A stretch of 64,000 nucleotides of DNA from CAWBOV01 sp963790525 (GCA_963790525.1 CAWBOV010000003.1:372001-436000); one strand, 5' to 3'. Shown: positions 15,857-25,785, counted from the stretch's first letter. Program-made: numbers and translations. Notes: generated by a model not told the origin, from the letters alone.

Positions 15857-16992
15857 ACGTCCTGGAGTCCGCGGCACCGTTGGTGTACTCGCCCACGGTC
15901 GTCGCCGACCCGCCGGTGGTGCTGGCGCCGATGGCGGGCATCACCAACGTCGCCTTCCGCCGCCTGTGCCGCCAGCACGGGGCCGGGCTCTACGTGTCCG
16001 AGATGATCACGACGCGGGCCCTGGTCGAGCGCAATCCGAAGACCCTGACGATGATCGAGTTCGCCGAGGACGAGACCCCGCGGAGCATCCAGCTGTACGG
16101 GATCGACCCGGACGTGGTGGGGCGCGCGGTGCACCTGATCGTGAGCGAGAACCGCGCCGACCACATCGACCTGAACTTCGGCTGCCCCGTCCCCAAGGTG
16201 ACGCGCAAGGGCGGCGGCGCGGCCCTGCCCTGGCGCATCGAGCTGTTCGCCGACATCGTCACCGCGGCCGTGCGCGCCGCCGCGGGAGCCGTCCCGGTGA
16301 CGATCAAGATGCGCGTCGGCATCGACGACGAGCACCGCACCTACCGGGAGGCCGGCCTGCGCGCGCAGGATGCCGGGGTCGCCGCCGTCGCACTGCACGG
16401 CAGGACGGCCGCTCAGCACTACAGCGGGCAGGCCGACTGGGAGCCGATCGCGGACCTGGTCGACCTGCTGGACGTGCCGGTTCTCGGCAACGGTGACATC
16501 TGGGAAGCCGACGACGCGGTGCGGATGATGCGCGAGACCGGGTGCGCCGGAGTCGTCGTCGGGCGCGGCTGTCTGGGCCGGCCGTGGCTGTTCGCCGATC
16601 TCGCGGCGGCGTTCGCCGGACGGTCGGAGCGGATCCTGCCCGACCTGGACGAGGTCGCCCGCACGATGCGCCGCCACGCCGGGCTGCTGGCCGACTGGCT
16701 CGGCGAGGAACGCGGCGTCATCGACTTCCGCAAGCACGTCGCCTGGTACCTGAAGGGATTCGCGGTCGGCAGCGAGCTGCGGCAGGCGCTGGCGACGTCA
16801 TCCTCGCTGGCGCAGCTGGAAGATCATCTCGCGTCGCTCGACCTCGACCAGCCGTTCCCGGCCGAGGTCCTCGGCCGTCCGCGCGGGCGCACCGGCAGCC
16901 CCCGGCCGGTGTCGCTGCCCGAGGGCTGGCTGGCCGACCGGAGTGCCCGCACCGTGCCCGAGGGCGCCGAACTCGCCGACTCGGGCGGCTGA
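15853..16992 (+). CDS. dusB: tRNA-dihydrouridine synthase DusB
   Basis: A 379-residue FMN enzyme: VLAPMAGITNVAFRRLC, the catalytic Cys111 in DLNFGCPVPKVTRKGGG, IKMRVGID, ALHGRTAAQHYSG and GNGDIWEADDAV, and a C-terminal helical tRNA-binding domain. It reduces uridines in tRNA D-loops using NADPH. GTG start in a GTGA overlap with the Pro-rich gene. It ends 6 bases before the convergent protease pseudogene. Confidence 0.93.
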   Translation: MNVLESAAPLVYSPTVVADPPVVLAPMAGITNVAFRRLCRQHGAGLYVSEMITTRALVERNPKTLTMIEFAEDETPRSIQLYGIDPDVVGRAVHLIVSENRADHIDLNFGCPVPKVTRKGGGAALPWRIELFADIVTAAVRAAAGAVPVTIKMRVGIDDEHRTYREAGLRAQDAGVAAVALHGRTAAQHYSGQADWEPIADLVDLLDVPVLGNGDIWEADDAVRMMRETGCAGVVVGRGCLGRPWLFADLAAAFAGRSERILPDLDEVARTMRRHAGLLADWLGEERGVIDFRKHVAWYLKGFAVGSELRQALATSSSLAQLEDHLASLDLDQPFPAEVLGRPRGRTGSPRPVSLPEGWLADRSARTVPEGAELADSGG

Positions 16993-16997
16993 GCCGA

Positions 16998-18781
16998 TCA
17001 GTAGTGCCAGACCAGGATCGGGGTGCGCACCCCGTCGGCGACCCCGTAGACGGAGTACTGCGCGTCGAGCTTCTTGCTGTAGCTCCAGTTGCCCTGGGAA
17101 TCGATCTTGGCGAGCGCGTGGATGTGGAAGTCGGTCGAACCGGTGCCGTTCTTGTGGATATACAACATCACATTGTTACCGGCCACGCCCCTGATGGTGC
17201 CGACGTGATTGGTCACGCTGACCGTCGTCGCCCCGAGCCGGACGCGTGAGTGGACGAACGCGGACTTACGGTTGCCGTCCACCACCTGGTACGCCTCGTC
17301 GATCGCCGCGGTGTACGTCGTGCTGAAGTGCCCGGTGGAGCTCGCGACCAGCGTCCGCAGCTGCTTGGCCACCGTCTGGTTCGGGGCGATGAAGTAGATC
17401 CCGATCCGGTCATGGGCACCGGCCGTGCCCGAAACCGTCACCGCCTGGCCCTTGTTCACCCACGCCGGTCCGGTGATCGTCGGGTTGACGGGGTTCGACG
17501 TGAAGACACTGACGCCCAGGGGTGTGCCCAGGCCGGTCGGGCCGTCGTAGCCGGTGCCGGCCGTGCACTGGACCCGCTCGTAGCAGTTCTGCGTCTCGCC
17601 GTCGTAGTTGTTGGAGCCGGAGGTGACGTCGGTGAGGACGCCCGGGTGGGTGGAGTTGGTGTAGATGTTGTTGAACGAGCCGTAGCTCGCGGAGCTGTCC
17701 AGGGCCATCATCGCCGTGATCACGGGCGCGCTCAGGCTGGTGCCGCCCCACTGGTCCCAGCCGGTGTTCTGATAGGCTGTTGTAGATCGACAGGCCTGTG
17801 TTCGGGGTCCGCGACCGCCGAGATGTCCGCGGTCGAGCGGCGCGCGCAACCGGTGTTCAGACCCGGTCTGGCGCGGCGGCATCGGCTCCTCGATGGAGCA
17901 GCCGCTGCCGGTCCCGCCGGATCCGTTGGCCCACACCGTCTCGGTCCACCCGCGGGCGTTCGAGGCCTGCGGTGAGAGTCGTGCCGCCGACCGCGGTGAC
18001 GTACGGCGACACGGCCGGGTACTCGGTGCCGTAGAAGTGGTCGCCCGTGCTGGCCACCACCTGCACGCCCGAATGGATGTAGTACGCCGAGTCGAGCAGC
18101 TTGTCGTTGCCCGACTCCGAGCCGCCGTAGCTGTTGGAGACGTACTTCGCGCCCATCGCGACCGCGCGGTTCACCGCGGTGCCGAGGTTGGTGAAGGCGT
18201 CACTGGTGGCTTCGACCAGCAGGATCTTGCAGTTTGGGCAGACGGAGGAGACGGCGTCGAGGTCGAGCGCGATCTCGCCGGCCCAGGCCGTGTCGCCGCC
18301 CGGCCGGCAGCGGGGAGGCGCCGCCGTTCTGGTTCACCTTCCGGAAGCAACCGTTCGCCGTCGTGCAGGTGCGGTAGTCCGAACTGAGTGCGGTACATCG
18401 CCGAGATCGGCCTCGGCGTGCGGGTTGTCGAACGCGTCAATGATCGCGACGGTCTGCCCGGTGCCGCCGCTCGGGATGTGCGCCGCCGGATGCGGGGAGC
18501 TTGTAGGCACTGACCAGTTCGGAGACGTCATAGCTGCCCGGGACCGGTGCCGCTCCGGGAGTGGCGCCGGCGGGTGCGGTCCGCTTCGCGACGCGCATCG
18601 CCATGCAGGTGGCATGGCCCGGCGCCGGCTTCGGGCAGACGTCGATCACCGGCTGCGGCGACGCGGGCGCCGCGTGCGGGGTGAGCGCCGGTGCGGGCTG
18701 GGCGTCCGCTCCCGTCGCGGCAAGGGCGGTCAGCGCCAGGCAGGCGGCTCCGACGGCGGCGATCAGGACACGGGTGCGCAT
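16998..18781 (-). pseudogene. Secreted S53 (sedolisin)-type peptidase with multiple frameshifts
   Basis: Reading across frames gives one secreted serine-carboxyl-type protease: signal peptide (MRTRVLIAAVGAACLALTAL), YDVSELVSAYKLP, then GQTVAIIDAFDNPHAEADL, MYRTQFGLP, TTANGCFRKVNQNG, ILLVEA, GAKYVSNSYGGSES, VASTGD, VTAVGGTTLT, SNARGWTETVW, and the active-site GGTSLSAPV, followed by Ig-like C-terminal regions. About eight frame changes lie near 18490, 18375, 18345, 18300, 17970, 17870, 17805 and 17780. Each fits one extra base, and the codons between them stay conserved. It may be a real pseudogene or an intact gene in poorly polished sequence. Start ATG at 18781. Confidence 0.8.
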
Positions 18782-18920
18782 GGCCACGAGCGGCCTTTCC
18801 GGTGGTGGTGACAGGCGTGCGCTGGGGGGCGCAGGCGGGCAATACGGAAAGATCGTAAGCGACAGCTGTGGACGGCGCATGTCCGGTTCGCCGGCGGTCG
18901 GCGCGGGGCTGCTCGGCGGA

Positions 18921-20819
18921 TCAGCGCACCGCCTGCAGGAACTGCTTCGCGATGGGTACGGCGGTGCCGTTCTCGCCGCCGTAGACGAACACCGCGAACG
19001 CCAGATCGCCACGCGTGCCCACCATCCAGGCGTGGCTGCGGGGAGGGTTCGCGGTGCCGAACTCCGCGGTCCCCGTCTTGCCCTCGATGTCACCGGGCAG
19101 GCTCGCCAGCTGGTGTGCCGTGCCGAAGGGCTCGGCGACGACCGCCCGCATCAGGGTGTTCATCTTCTGCGTGATCGCCGGGGCGAAGGCGGTTCCCGGC
19201 GTGGCCTGCTGCCCGACCACGAGCGAGGGCGCGACCGGCGTTCCGGTCCGGGCGGCGCCGGCGACGGTGGCCATGAACAGCGGGCTGACGAGCACCTTGC
19301 CCTGCCCGATCGACTCCGCCGCCTTCTCGGTGCCGGTCGCGGACGCCGGGATGGAGCCGGAGAACGAGTCGACGCCGAGCTTCCAGTCCGCACCGATGCC
19401 GAAGGCGGCGGCGGCCTTGCTGAGCGCGTCGGCGGGAAGCGACACGCCGAGGTCGATCGCCGTCGTGTTGCAGGAGTAGGCGAATGCCGCGCTCAGCGGG
19501 ATGACGCCCTCGGTGAACTTGTTCTCGTTCTCGAACACCCGGCCGTCGACGGTCACGGTGGACGGGCAGTCGGCCCGGGTGGTCGCTGTCAGAGCCGGCT
19601 TGGTGGTGAAGGCCGCGGTGTAGGTGATGATCTTGAACGTCGACCCGGCCGGGAACTCGCCCAGCAGCCCCAGGTCCTCCGGGGCGGACGCGCTGTTGGC
19701 CACGGCCAGGATCTTGCCGGTCGACGGCTGCAGTGCCACGACCGTCGCCGCCTGGGGTACCGACGCCAGCGCGGCATCGGCCGCATTTTGTACCGATCGG
19801 TCGAGAGTGAGCCGGACCGGCGTGCCCGGCACAGGAGCCGCCAGCACGGCCAGCGGGGAGACCAGGGCCCCACCGCTGTCCTTGGCCGAGTAGACCTTCG
19901 TGCCGGCCGTCCCGCTCAGCTGCGGGTCGAAGGCGAGTTGCGCACCGGACAGGCCCGTCGTGTCACCGGCCTTCACCCGACCCGCCGAGTCGTCGACGAT
20001 CTGCTTCGTTGCCTGACCGACCTGTCCCAGCAACGGCTGGGCGAAGTGGGGCGTCGGGCCGAGGAGCAGCGTGTCCGTCCGGAACACCGTGCCCGGCAGC
20101 GTGTAGATCCGTGACTTGACCTGCAGATAGGCCGGCCGGCGCAGCGTGATCACGGGAACGAAGTCGTGCGGCTGCGCGGCCTTGACGCTCGAGACGATGT
20201 CGGCGGCCGAGATCTGCAGATCGCGCGCCAGCGTCGCGGCCAGCGTGGGCAGGTCCTTCACCAGCGCCGGCTCGATACCGACGTCGACGACGGGCGTCTG
20301 CGTGAACAGCGGCGTGCCCGAGCTGTCCTCGAGCGCGGCGCGGGGCGGCTGGGTGCGCTGGACCTGAAGGTGCTGGCCCGCCTGCAGCTGCGGCTCCACG
20401 TCACTCGGCGCCCAGGTCACCTTCCACCCCGCGGCCAGCTTGGTCATCGCCAGCGACCCGGTGAACGACCACGGAGCGGCGACGCCGGGCACGGTCCAGG
20501 CGGTGCTGTAGGCGGCCGTCGCGGACTGCTTCGTGCGGGCGGTCAACCCGGTCACCCGCGAGACCGCCTTCGCCCCCGTCCCGAGACCGTCCAGGCTGAG
20601 CTGGATCGAGGCTGCCGCAGCCGCCGCGTCGGTCGTTGCCGCAGCGGCCGTCGTGGCCTCGCCGGTGGCCACGGCGTCGAGGAACGCCTGCGCCGCGAGC
20701 TGCTCCGGCGGCGTCTTCGGTGACGACGTGCACGCGGCCGCAGTCAGGACGAGGGCGGCTCCCAGCGCGGCAGCGATCCATCGGGTGGACGTCGGGCGGC
20801 GTCGGGAGGTCGGGGTCAT
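18921..20819 (-). CDS. Penicillin-binding lipoprotein (class B PBP)
   Basis: A 632-residue membrane-anchored transpeptidase with a lipobox ending at Cys30 (LVLTAAAC), an NTF2-like MecA_N domain (about 35-150), a PBP dimerisation domain (about 160-320) and a transpeptidase domain (about 335-632). Catalytic motifs: Ser393-TFK396 (SxxK), Ser449-CN (SxN) and Lys581-TG (KTG). It resembles mycobacterial PBP-lipo (Rv2864c type), which cross-links peptidoglycan and can have low beta-lactam affinity. ATG at 20819 gives the signal peptide; longer starts add an unlike tail. Divergent from aceB. Confidence 0.93.
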   Translation of the reverse strand: MTPTSRRRPTSTRWIAAALGAALVLTAAACTSSPKTPPEQLAAQAFLDAVATGEATTAAAATTDAAAAAASIQLSLDGLGTGAKAVSRVTGLTARTKQSATAAYSTAWTVPGVAAPWSFTGSLAMTKLAAGWKVTWAPSDVEPQLQAGQHLQVQRTQPPRAALEDSSGTPLFTQTPVVDVGIEPALVKDLPTLAATLARDLQISAADIVSSVKAAQPHDFVPVITLRRPAYLQVKSRIYTLPGTVFRTDTLLLGPTPHFAQPLLGQVGQATKQIVDDSAGRVKAGDTTGLSGAQLAFDPQLSGTAGTKVYSAKDSGGALVSPLAVLAAPVPGTPVRLTLDRSVQNAADAALASVPQAATVVALQPSTGKILAVANSASAPEDLGLLGEFPAGSTFKIITYTAAFTTKPALTATTRADCPSTVTVDGRVFENENKFTEGVIPLSAAFAYSCNTTAIDLGVSLPADALSKAAAAFGIGADWKLGVDSFSGSIPASATGTEKAAESIGQGKVLVSPLFMATVAGAARTGTPVAPSLVVGQQATPGTAFAPAITQKMNTLMRAVVAEPFGTAHQLASLPGDIEGKTGTAEFGTANPPRSHAWMVGTRGDLAFAVFVYGGENGTAVPIAKQFLQAVR

Positions 20820-20966
20820 GACCCGATTCAACCAAATGGCGCGCTCGCCGACCGCTCGGGCGATAACGCCGGAATGCAGTAGCTGCAATCCCGCGGAAAC
20901 GAGCCGGCCCCGGACAGGTAATCTGCCAACGGCAGTGTCCGGGAAGTGACAGCCCAGGAGTCCACC

Positions 20967-20990
20967 ATGTCGACCGCACCGGCAGCATGA
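20967..20990 (+). CDS. Seven-residue leader ORF before malate synthase
   Basis: ATG at 20967, with AGGAG 6 bases upstream, encodes MSTAPAA and stops in the ATGA that starts malate synthase. The best ribosome site belongs to this ORF rather than to aceB, so aceB may be translated by re-initiation. An alternative is a one-base sequence error that split a single N-terminus. Confidence 0.4.
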   Translation: MSTAPAA

Positions 20991-22588
20991 GCACCGAGCT
21001 GGCGGCCGGCGTCGCCGTCGCGGGTCCGCCGGTCGTGGGCCAGGAGCTGATCCTCACCCCCGATGCCGTGGCCTTCGTGGCCGACCTGCAGCGCCGCTTC
21101 GGCCCGGTCCGTGCCGACCGACTCGCCGACCGGCGGCGCGTGCGCGACCAGATCGCGGCCACCGGCACACTGGACTTCGCGCCGGAGACGCAGTCGGTAC
21201 GCGACGGTGACTGGACCGTCGCGCCCGCGCCCGCGGATCTCACCGACCGCCGCGTGGAGATCACCGGCCCCACCGACGCCAAGATGGCGGTGAATGCCCT
21301 GAACTCCGGCGCCGATATCTGGCTCGCCGACCTGGAGGACGCCAGCACGCCGCATTGGGCCAACGTCATCGGTGGCCAGGTGAGCCTGCGTGCCGCCGTC
21401 CGCCGGACGCTGGAGTTCACCAGCCCCGAGGGGAAGCGGTACGAGCTGCGCACCGACGCCCAGCTGGCCACGATCGTCGTGCGCCCCCGCGGCTGGCACC
21501 TGCCCGAGCGCCATCTGCTCGTCGACGGCGAGCCGAGCTCGGGGAGCATCGTCGACTTCGGCCTGTACTTCTTCCACAACGCCGCCGAGGCCCTGGCGCG
21601 GGGGACCGGCCCCTACTTCTACCTGCCGAAGATGGAGGGTCATCTCGAAGCCCGGCTGTGGAACGACATCTTCAGTTACTCCGAGAGCGCGCTGGGGATA
21701 CCGGCCGGATCGGTCCGCGCCACCTCCCTCATCGAGACCATCACGGCCGCGTTCTGCATGGAGGAGATCCTCTACGAGCTGCGCGAGCACGCCTCGGGGT
21801 TGAACGCCGGCCGGTGGGACTACCTGTTCAGCGTCATCAAGAACTTCCGGGACCAGGGCGCCGACTTCGTGCTGCCCGACCGCAACCAGGTCACCATGAC
21901 GGCGCCGATGATGCGGGCCTACACCGAGCTGCTCGTGCGGACCTGCCACAAGCGCGGGGCGTTCGCGATCGGCGGGATGGCTGCGTTCATCCCGAGCCGG
22001 CGCGACGCGGAGGTCAACGCCGCCGCCCTGGCGAAGGTGCGAGCCGACAAGGAGCGGGAGGCCGGCGACGGCTTCGACGGCTCGTGGGTCGCGCACCCGG
22101 ACCTGGTCGGTGTCTGCCGCGAGGTCTTCGACGCGACGTTGGGGGAGCGCCCCAACCAGCTGGGCCGGCTGCGCGAGGACGTCTCCGTCGAGGCGCGGCA
22201 GCTGCTCGACGTCGCCTCGGTGCCCGGCACGATCACCGAGGCCGGACTGCGCAACGACGTCTCCGTCGGGCTGCGCTACCTCGGCGCGTGGCTGGGCGGC
22301 AGCGGGGCGGTCGGCATCAACAACATGATGGAGGACGCCGCGACGGCCGAGATCTCCCGCAGCCAGATCTGGCAGTGGATACACAATGCGGTCGTGCTCG
22401 ACACCGGCGCCACGGTCACCCGCGAGCTCGTCCGCGCCATCGCCGCGGAGGAGCTGGCCGCCGCGGTCGCCGAGCTCGGCGATCCGGACGGCTGGTACGC
22501 CCGCGCGGGCGAGCTCTTCGACACCGTCGCCCTCGCCGATGACTTCGTCGACTTCCTGACCCTGCCCGCCTACGACCTGATCGACTGA
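20987..22588 (+). CDS. aceB: Malate synthase A
   Basis: A 533-residue malate synthase (A type): EITGPTDAKMAVNALNSGADIWLADLEDASTPHWANV, VRPRGWHLPERH, FYLPKMEGHLEARLW, ATSLIETITAAFCMEEILYEL, GRWDYLFSVIKNFRD and the C-terminal helical plug. It condenses glyoxylate with acetyl-CoA. No isocitrate lyase is nearby. Instead it heads an operon with allantoin-degrading genes (12 bases to allB), so glyoxylate from ureidoglycolate is its likely substrate. Start at the ATG overlapping the leader ORF. Confidence 0.95.
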   Translation: MSTELAAGVAVAGPPVVGQELILTPDAVAFVADLQRRFGPVRADRLADRRRVRDQIAATGTLDFAPETQSVRDGDWTVAPAPADLTDRRVEITGPTDAKMAVNALNSGADIWLADLEDASTPHWANVIGGQVSLRAAVRRTLEFTSPEGKRYELRTDAQLATIVVRPRGWHLPERHLLVDGEPSSGSIVDFGLYFFHNAAEALARGTGPYFYLPKMEGHLEARLWNDIFSYSESALGIPAGSVRATSLIETITAAFCMEEILYELREHASGLNAGRWDYLFSVIKNFRDQGADFVLPDRNQVTMTAPMMRAYTELLVRTCHKRGAFAIGGMAAFIPSRRDAEVNAAALAKVRADKEREAGDGFDGSWVAHPDLVGVCREVFDATLGERPNQLGRLREDVSVEARQLLDVASVPGTITEAGLRNDVSVGLRYLGAWLGGSGAVGINNMMEDAATAEISRSQIWQWIHNAVVLDTGATVTRELVRAIAAEELAAAVAELGDPDGWYARAGELFDTVALADDFVDFLTLPAYDLID

Positions 22589-22600
22589 GCGGCGGCGGCT

Positions 22601-23959
22601 GTGGCATACGACATCGCCTTCCGGGCCCGGCGCGCCGTGATCGACGGTGTCGAGACGGCGGCGACCGTCACGGTGCGCGATGGCGTCATCGCGTCGGTCG
22701 AGGGTTACGGGGCGAGCGTCGAGGCCGGGCAGCTGGTCGACGTACCCGACGACGCCGTCCTGCTGCCCGGGATGGTCGACAGCCACGTCCACATCAACGA
22801 GCCGGGTCGCACCGAGTGGGAGGGCTTCGAGTCGGCGACGCGCGCGGCGGCGGCGGGCGGCGTGACCACCCTCGTCGACATGCCGCTCAACAGCATCCCG
22901 GCGACCGTCGACGTCGCCAGCCTGCAGATCAAGCGCACGGCCGCCGACGGCCAACTGAGCGTGGACGTCGGCTTCTGGGGTGGTGCCGTGCCGGGGAACC
23001 TCGGGCAGCTGCGCCCCCTCCACGACGCCGGCGTCTTCGGTGTCAAGTGCTTCACCGTGGACTCGGGCGTGGCCGAGTTCCCGCCGCTGCCCGCCGCGGA
23101 GATCCGCGACGCGCTTGCCGAACTGGCCCGTTTCGACGGACTGCTGATCGTCCACGCCGAGGACCCCGGGGTGCTGGCCGCGTCCCCGCCGAGCAGCGGT
23201 GCCGACTACCCGGAGTTCCTGGCGTCCCGCCCCGCGGAAGCGGAGAACTCGGCGATCGCAACGGTGATCGCGCTCGCCGAGCAGACCGGAGCGCGGGTGC
23301 ACATCGTCCACGTCTCCTCCGCCGAGGCCCTGGCGCAGATCGCGGCCGCCAAGCGCGCGGGCCTGCCGATCACCGCCGAGACCTGCCCGCACTACCTCTT
23401 CTTCGCCGCCGAGGACATCCGCACCGGCGCGACGCAGTTCAAGTGCTGCCCACCCATTCGCCCCGCCGCCAACCGTGAACTGCTCTGGCAGGGCCTCGCC
23501 AACCGGGTGATCGACATCGTGGTGAGCGACCACTCGCCGTGCACGCCCGAGCTGAAGGACCTCGACACCGGCGACTTCGGCACGGCCTGGGGTGGCATCG
23601 CCTCGATCCAGCTGAGCCTGTCCGCCGTCTGGACGCAGGCGCGCGCCCGTGGGTTCACCCTGGTCGACGTGACGCGGTGGATGGCCTCGGGCCCGGCGCG
23701 CCTGGTCGGGCTGGACCGGGCCGGGGCGCCCAAGGGCATCATCGCGGTGGGCGCCGCCGCGGACCTGATCGTCTTCGCGCCCGACGAGTCGTTCGTGGTG
23801 GACGGCAGGGCGCTGGCGCACCGCTCCCCGGTCACGCCCTACGACGGCGCTGAGCTGGCCGGCGTGGTGAGGCAGACGTACCTGCGCGGAGAGCTGATCA
23901 CCGACGACGCCCGGCGTGGGCACCTGCTCGCCCGCCCCGGGTCCCGGGCGGCGGCATGA
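22601..23959 (+). CDS. allB: Allantoinase
   Basis: A 452-residue cyclic amidohydrolase. PGMVDSHVHINEPGRTEWEGF supplies the first metal His pair; GVTTLVDMPLN, VKCFTVDSG (metal-bridging Lys), VHAEDP, HIVHVSSAEAL, CPHYL and IVVSDHSPCTPELK follow. It opens the hydantoin ring of allantoin to allantoate. GTG start 12 bases after aceB; its stop overlaps the next start by 4 bases. Confidence 0.95.
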   Translation: MAYDIAFRARRAVIDGVETAATVTVRDGVIASVEGYGASVEAGQLVDVPDDAVLLPGMVDSHVHINEPGRTEWEGFESATRAAAAGGVTTLVDMPLNSIPATVDVASLQIKRTAADGQLSVDVGFWGGAVPGNLGQLRPLHDAGVFGVKCFTVDSGVAEFPPLPAAEIRDALAELARFDGLLIVHAEDPGVLAASPPSSGADYPEFLASRPAEAENSAIATVIALAEQTGARVHIVHVSSAEALAQIAAAKRAGLPITAETCPHYLFFAAEDIRTGATQFKCCPPIRPAANRELLWQGLANRVIDIVVSDHSPCTPELKDLDTGDFGTAWGGIASIQLSLSAVWTQARARGFTLVDVTRWMASGPARLVGLDRAGAPKGIIAVGAAADLIVFAPDESFVVDGRALAHRSPVTPYDGAELAGVVRQTYLRGELITDDARRGHLLARPGSRAAA

Positions 23960-25446
23960 CCGACTTCCTGCATCTGCCCGATCTGGCCAGCCGCTACCTC
24001 GGCGGCGGGGTCGTGCACGCCAACGACCAGTGGTTCGCCGAGCGCGAGAACCTCGTCCGGACCGAGGCGCCCGTGTTCCACCCGCACACCTTCGGCAACC
24101 GCGGCCAGGTCTATGACGGGTGGGAGACGCGGCGGCGGCGGGAGTCCGGCCACGACGAGGCGATCGTGCGGCTCGGCGCGGCCGGAATCGTGCGCGGGGT
24201 CGTCGTGGACACCGCCTTCTTCACCGGCAACTACCCGCCTGAGGTGTCCGTCGAGGGCTGCGGGATGGAGGGCTACCCGTCACCGGAGGAGGTGGCCGCG
24301 GCTGAGTGGATCACCCTGGTGCCGCGGTCGACCGTGAAGGGCGACTTCGCCAACGCCTTCCCGGTGGACTCCGAACGGCGGTTCACCCACGTACGGCTGC
24401 GGATCTACCCCGACGGCGGGGTGGCGCGGCTGCGCGTGCACGGCGAGGTCGTGCCCGACCCGCGGCTGCTGCCTGCGCCGTTCGATCTCGCCGCCCTCAG
24501 CAACGGCGGCCTGGTCGTCTCGTGCAGCAACATGTTCTACAGCTCGCCGAACAACCTGATCATGCCGGGCAACGCCCACGTGATGGGTGAGGGGTGGGAG
24601 ACGGCCCGGCGCCGAGACGACGGCAACGACTGGGTCGTGGTGAAACTCGCCTGCCAGGGTGTGCTGCGTACCGCCGAGATCGACACCACCCACTTCACGG
24701 GCAACGCGCCCGGGTGGGTCCAGCTGAGCGGGCTGCGCGCGCCCGCGGCCGGTGCGGTCGGCCCAGGCGACTGGATCGAGCTGCTCCCGCGCACCCGCCT
24801 CCAGCCCGACACCCTGCACCGTTTCCTGATCGCGTCCGACGAACCCGTCCACCAGGTCCGCATGGACGTCTTCCCGGACGGCGGGATGGCCCGGCTGCGC
24901 CTGATCGGAGCACCGTCGCGGGCGGACGCGCGCGGGCTGACGATGCAGTGGTTCAACGCCCTGCCGCACGCGCAGGCCGAGCCACTGCTGATGGCCTGCT
25001 GCCAGTCCCGCGGCTGGGCCTCCACCCTGCTGCACGGACGACCGTACGACGACGAGCACGCGCTGGTGGACGCGGCCGTCGCCGGGGTGCGGGCACTGTC
25101 CGACGCCGGGCTGGAGGCGGCGCTGTCCGCGCACCCTCGCATCGGTGAGCGCCCCGCGGGTACCGGCGCCGACGCGCAGTGGTCGAGCGCGGAGCAGGCA
25201 GGGGTCGGTGCGGCACCGGACACGGTGCGGGCGGAACTGGCCGAGGCCAATCTCGCCTACGAAGCCCGCTTCGGACGGGTCTACCTGGTCTGCGCGACCG
25301 GCCGGTCGGCCGAGGAGATGCTCGACCTGTGCCGGCAGCGGCTGGGCAACGACCCCGAGACGGAGGCGCACGTGGTACGGCAGGAACTGGCCGAGATCAC
25401 CCGGCTGCGGCTGGGCAAACTCCTCCACCCGCAGTGGAACGTCTGA
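23956..25446 (+). CDS. Allantoicase fused to OHCU decarboxylase
   Basis: A 496-residue two-domain protein. Residues 1-325 are allantoicase: two similar jelly-roll halves with GWETRRRRESGHDEAIVRLG / GWETARRRDDGNDWVVVKL and DTAFFTGNYPPEVSVEGC / DTTHFTGNAPGWVQLSGL. Residues about 330-496 are 2-oxo-4-hydroxy-4-carboxy-5-ureidoimidazoline decarboxylase (UraD): LSAHPRIGERPAG with the catalytic His, WSSAEQAGV, ANLAYEARFGRVYLVCATGRSAEEML. It therefore joins allantoate hydrolysis to ureidoglycolate and urea with the step that yields S-allantoin, and flanks allantoinase biochemically. The frame is continuous, so the fusion is genuine in this sequence. Its stop overlaps uraH. Confidence 0.92.
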   Translation: MTDFLHLPDLASRYLGGGVVHANDQWFAERENLVRTEAPVFHPHTFGNRGQVYDGWETRRRRESGHDEAIVRLGAAGIVRGVVVDTAFFTGNYPPEVSVEGCGMEGYPSPEEVAAAEWITLVPRSTVKGDFANAFPVDSERRFTHVRLRIYPDGGVARLRVHGEVVPDPRLLPAPFDLAALSNGGLVVSCSNMFYSSPNNLIMPGNAHVMGEGWETARRRDDGNDWVVVKLACQGVLRTAEIDTTHFTGNAPGWVQLSGLRAPAAGAVGPGDWIELLPRTRLQPDTLHRFLIASDEPVHQVRMDVFPDGGMARLRLIGAPSRADARGLTMQWFNALPHAQAEPLLMACCQSRGWASTLLHGRPYDDEHALVDAAVAGVRALSDAGLEAALSAHPRIGERPAGTGADAQWSSAEQAGVGAAPDTVRAELAEANLAYEARFGRVYLVCATGRSAEEMLDLCRQRLGNDPETEAHVVRQELAEITRLRLGKLLHPQWNV

Positions 25447-25784
25447 TGGGCGTGTCCACGCACGTCCTCGACGCCACGCACGGAACTCCCGCACCGGACG
25501 TCGCGGTGACCCTCGAGGTCCAGACCCGCGACGGCTCCTGGGCCTCGGTCGCGGCCGACATCACCGACGCCGATGGCCGCATCGGCGCCCTGGTCGCCGA
25601 CGGTGATCTGCTCGCCGGCACCTACCGCCTCACCTTCGAGGTCGGGACGTACTACGCCCGCAACAACGTCGACACGTTCTTCCCGCAGATCGTGATCGTG
25701 TTCGCCGTCCTCGACGCCACCCGCCACTACCACGTGCCGATCCTGCTGTCGCCGTTCGCCTACTCCACCTACCGCGGCAGCTGA
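25446..25784 (+). CDS. uraH: 5-hydroxyisourate hydrolase (transthyretin-related)
   Basis: A 112-residue HIU hydrolase: VSTHVLDATHGTPAPDV at the N-terminus, an Arg in YRLTFEVGTYYA, and the C-terminal signature HYHVPILLSPFAYSTYRGS. It opens 5-hydroxyisourate to OHCU, the substrate of the UraD domain encoded just upstream. ATG start overlaps the previous stop by one base (TGATG). Length is standard for the family. Confidence 0.96.
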   Translation: MGVSTHVLDATHGTPAPDVAVTLEVQTRDGSWASVAADITDADGRIGALVADGDLLAGTYRLTFEVGTYYARNNVDTFFPQIVIVFAVLDATRHYHVPILLSPFAYSTYRGS

Positions 25785-25785
25785 C

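Noticed and set aside
20828..23923. A 1031-residue open frame on the - strand opposite aceB and allB
   Set aside because: It spans two clear genes and has no recognisable domain.
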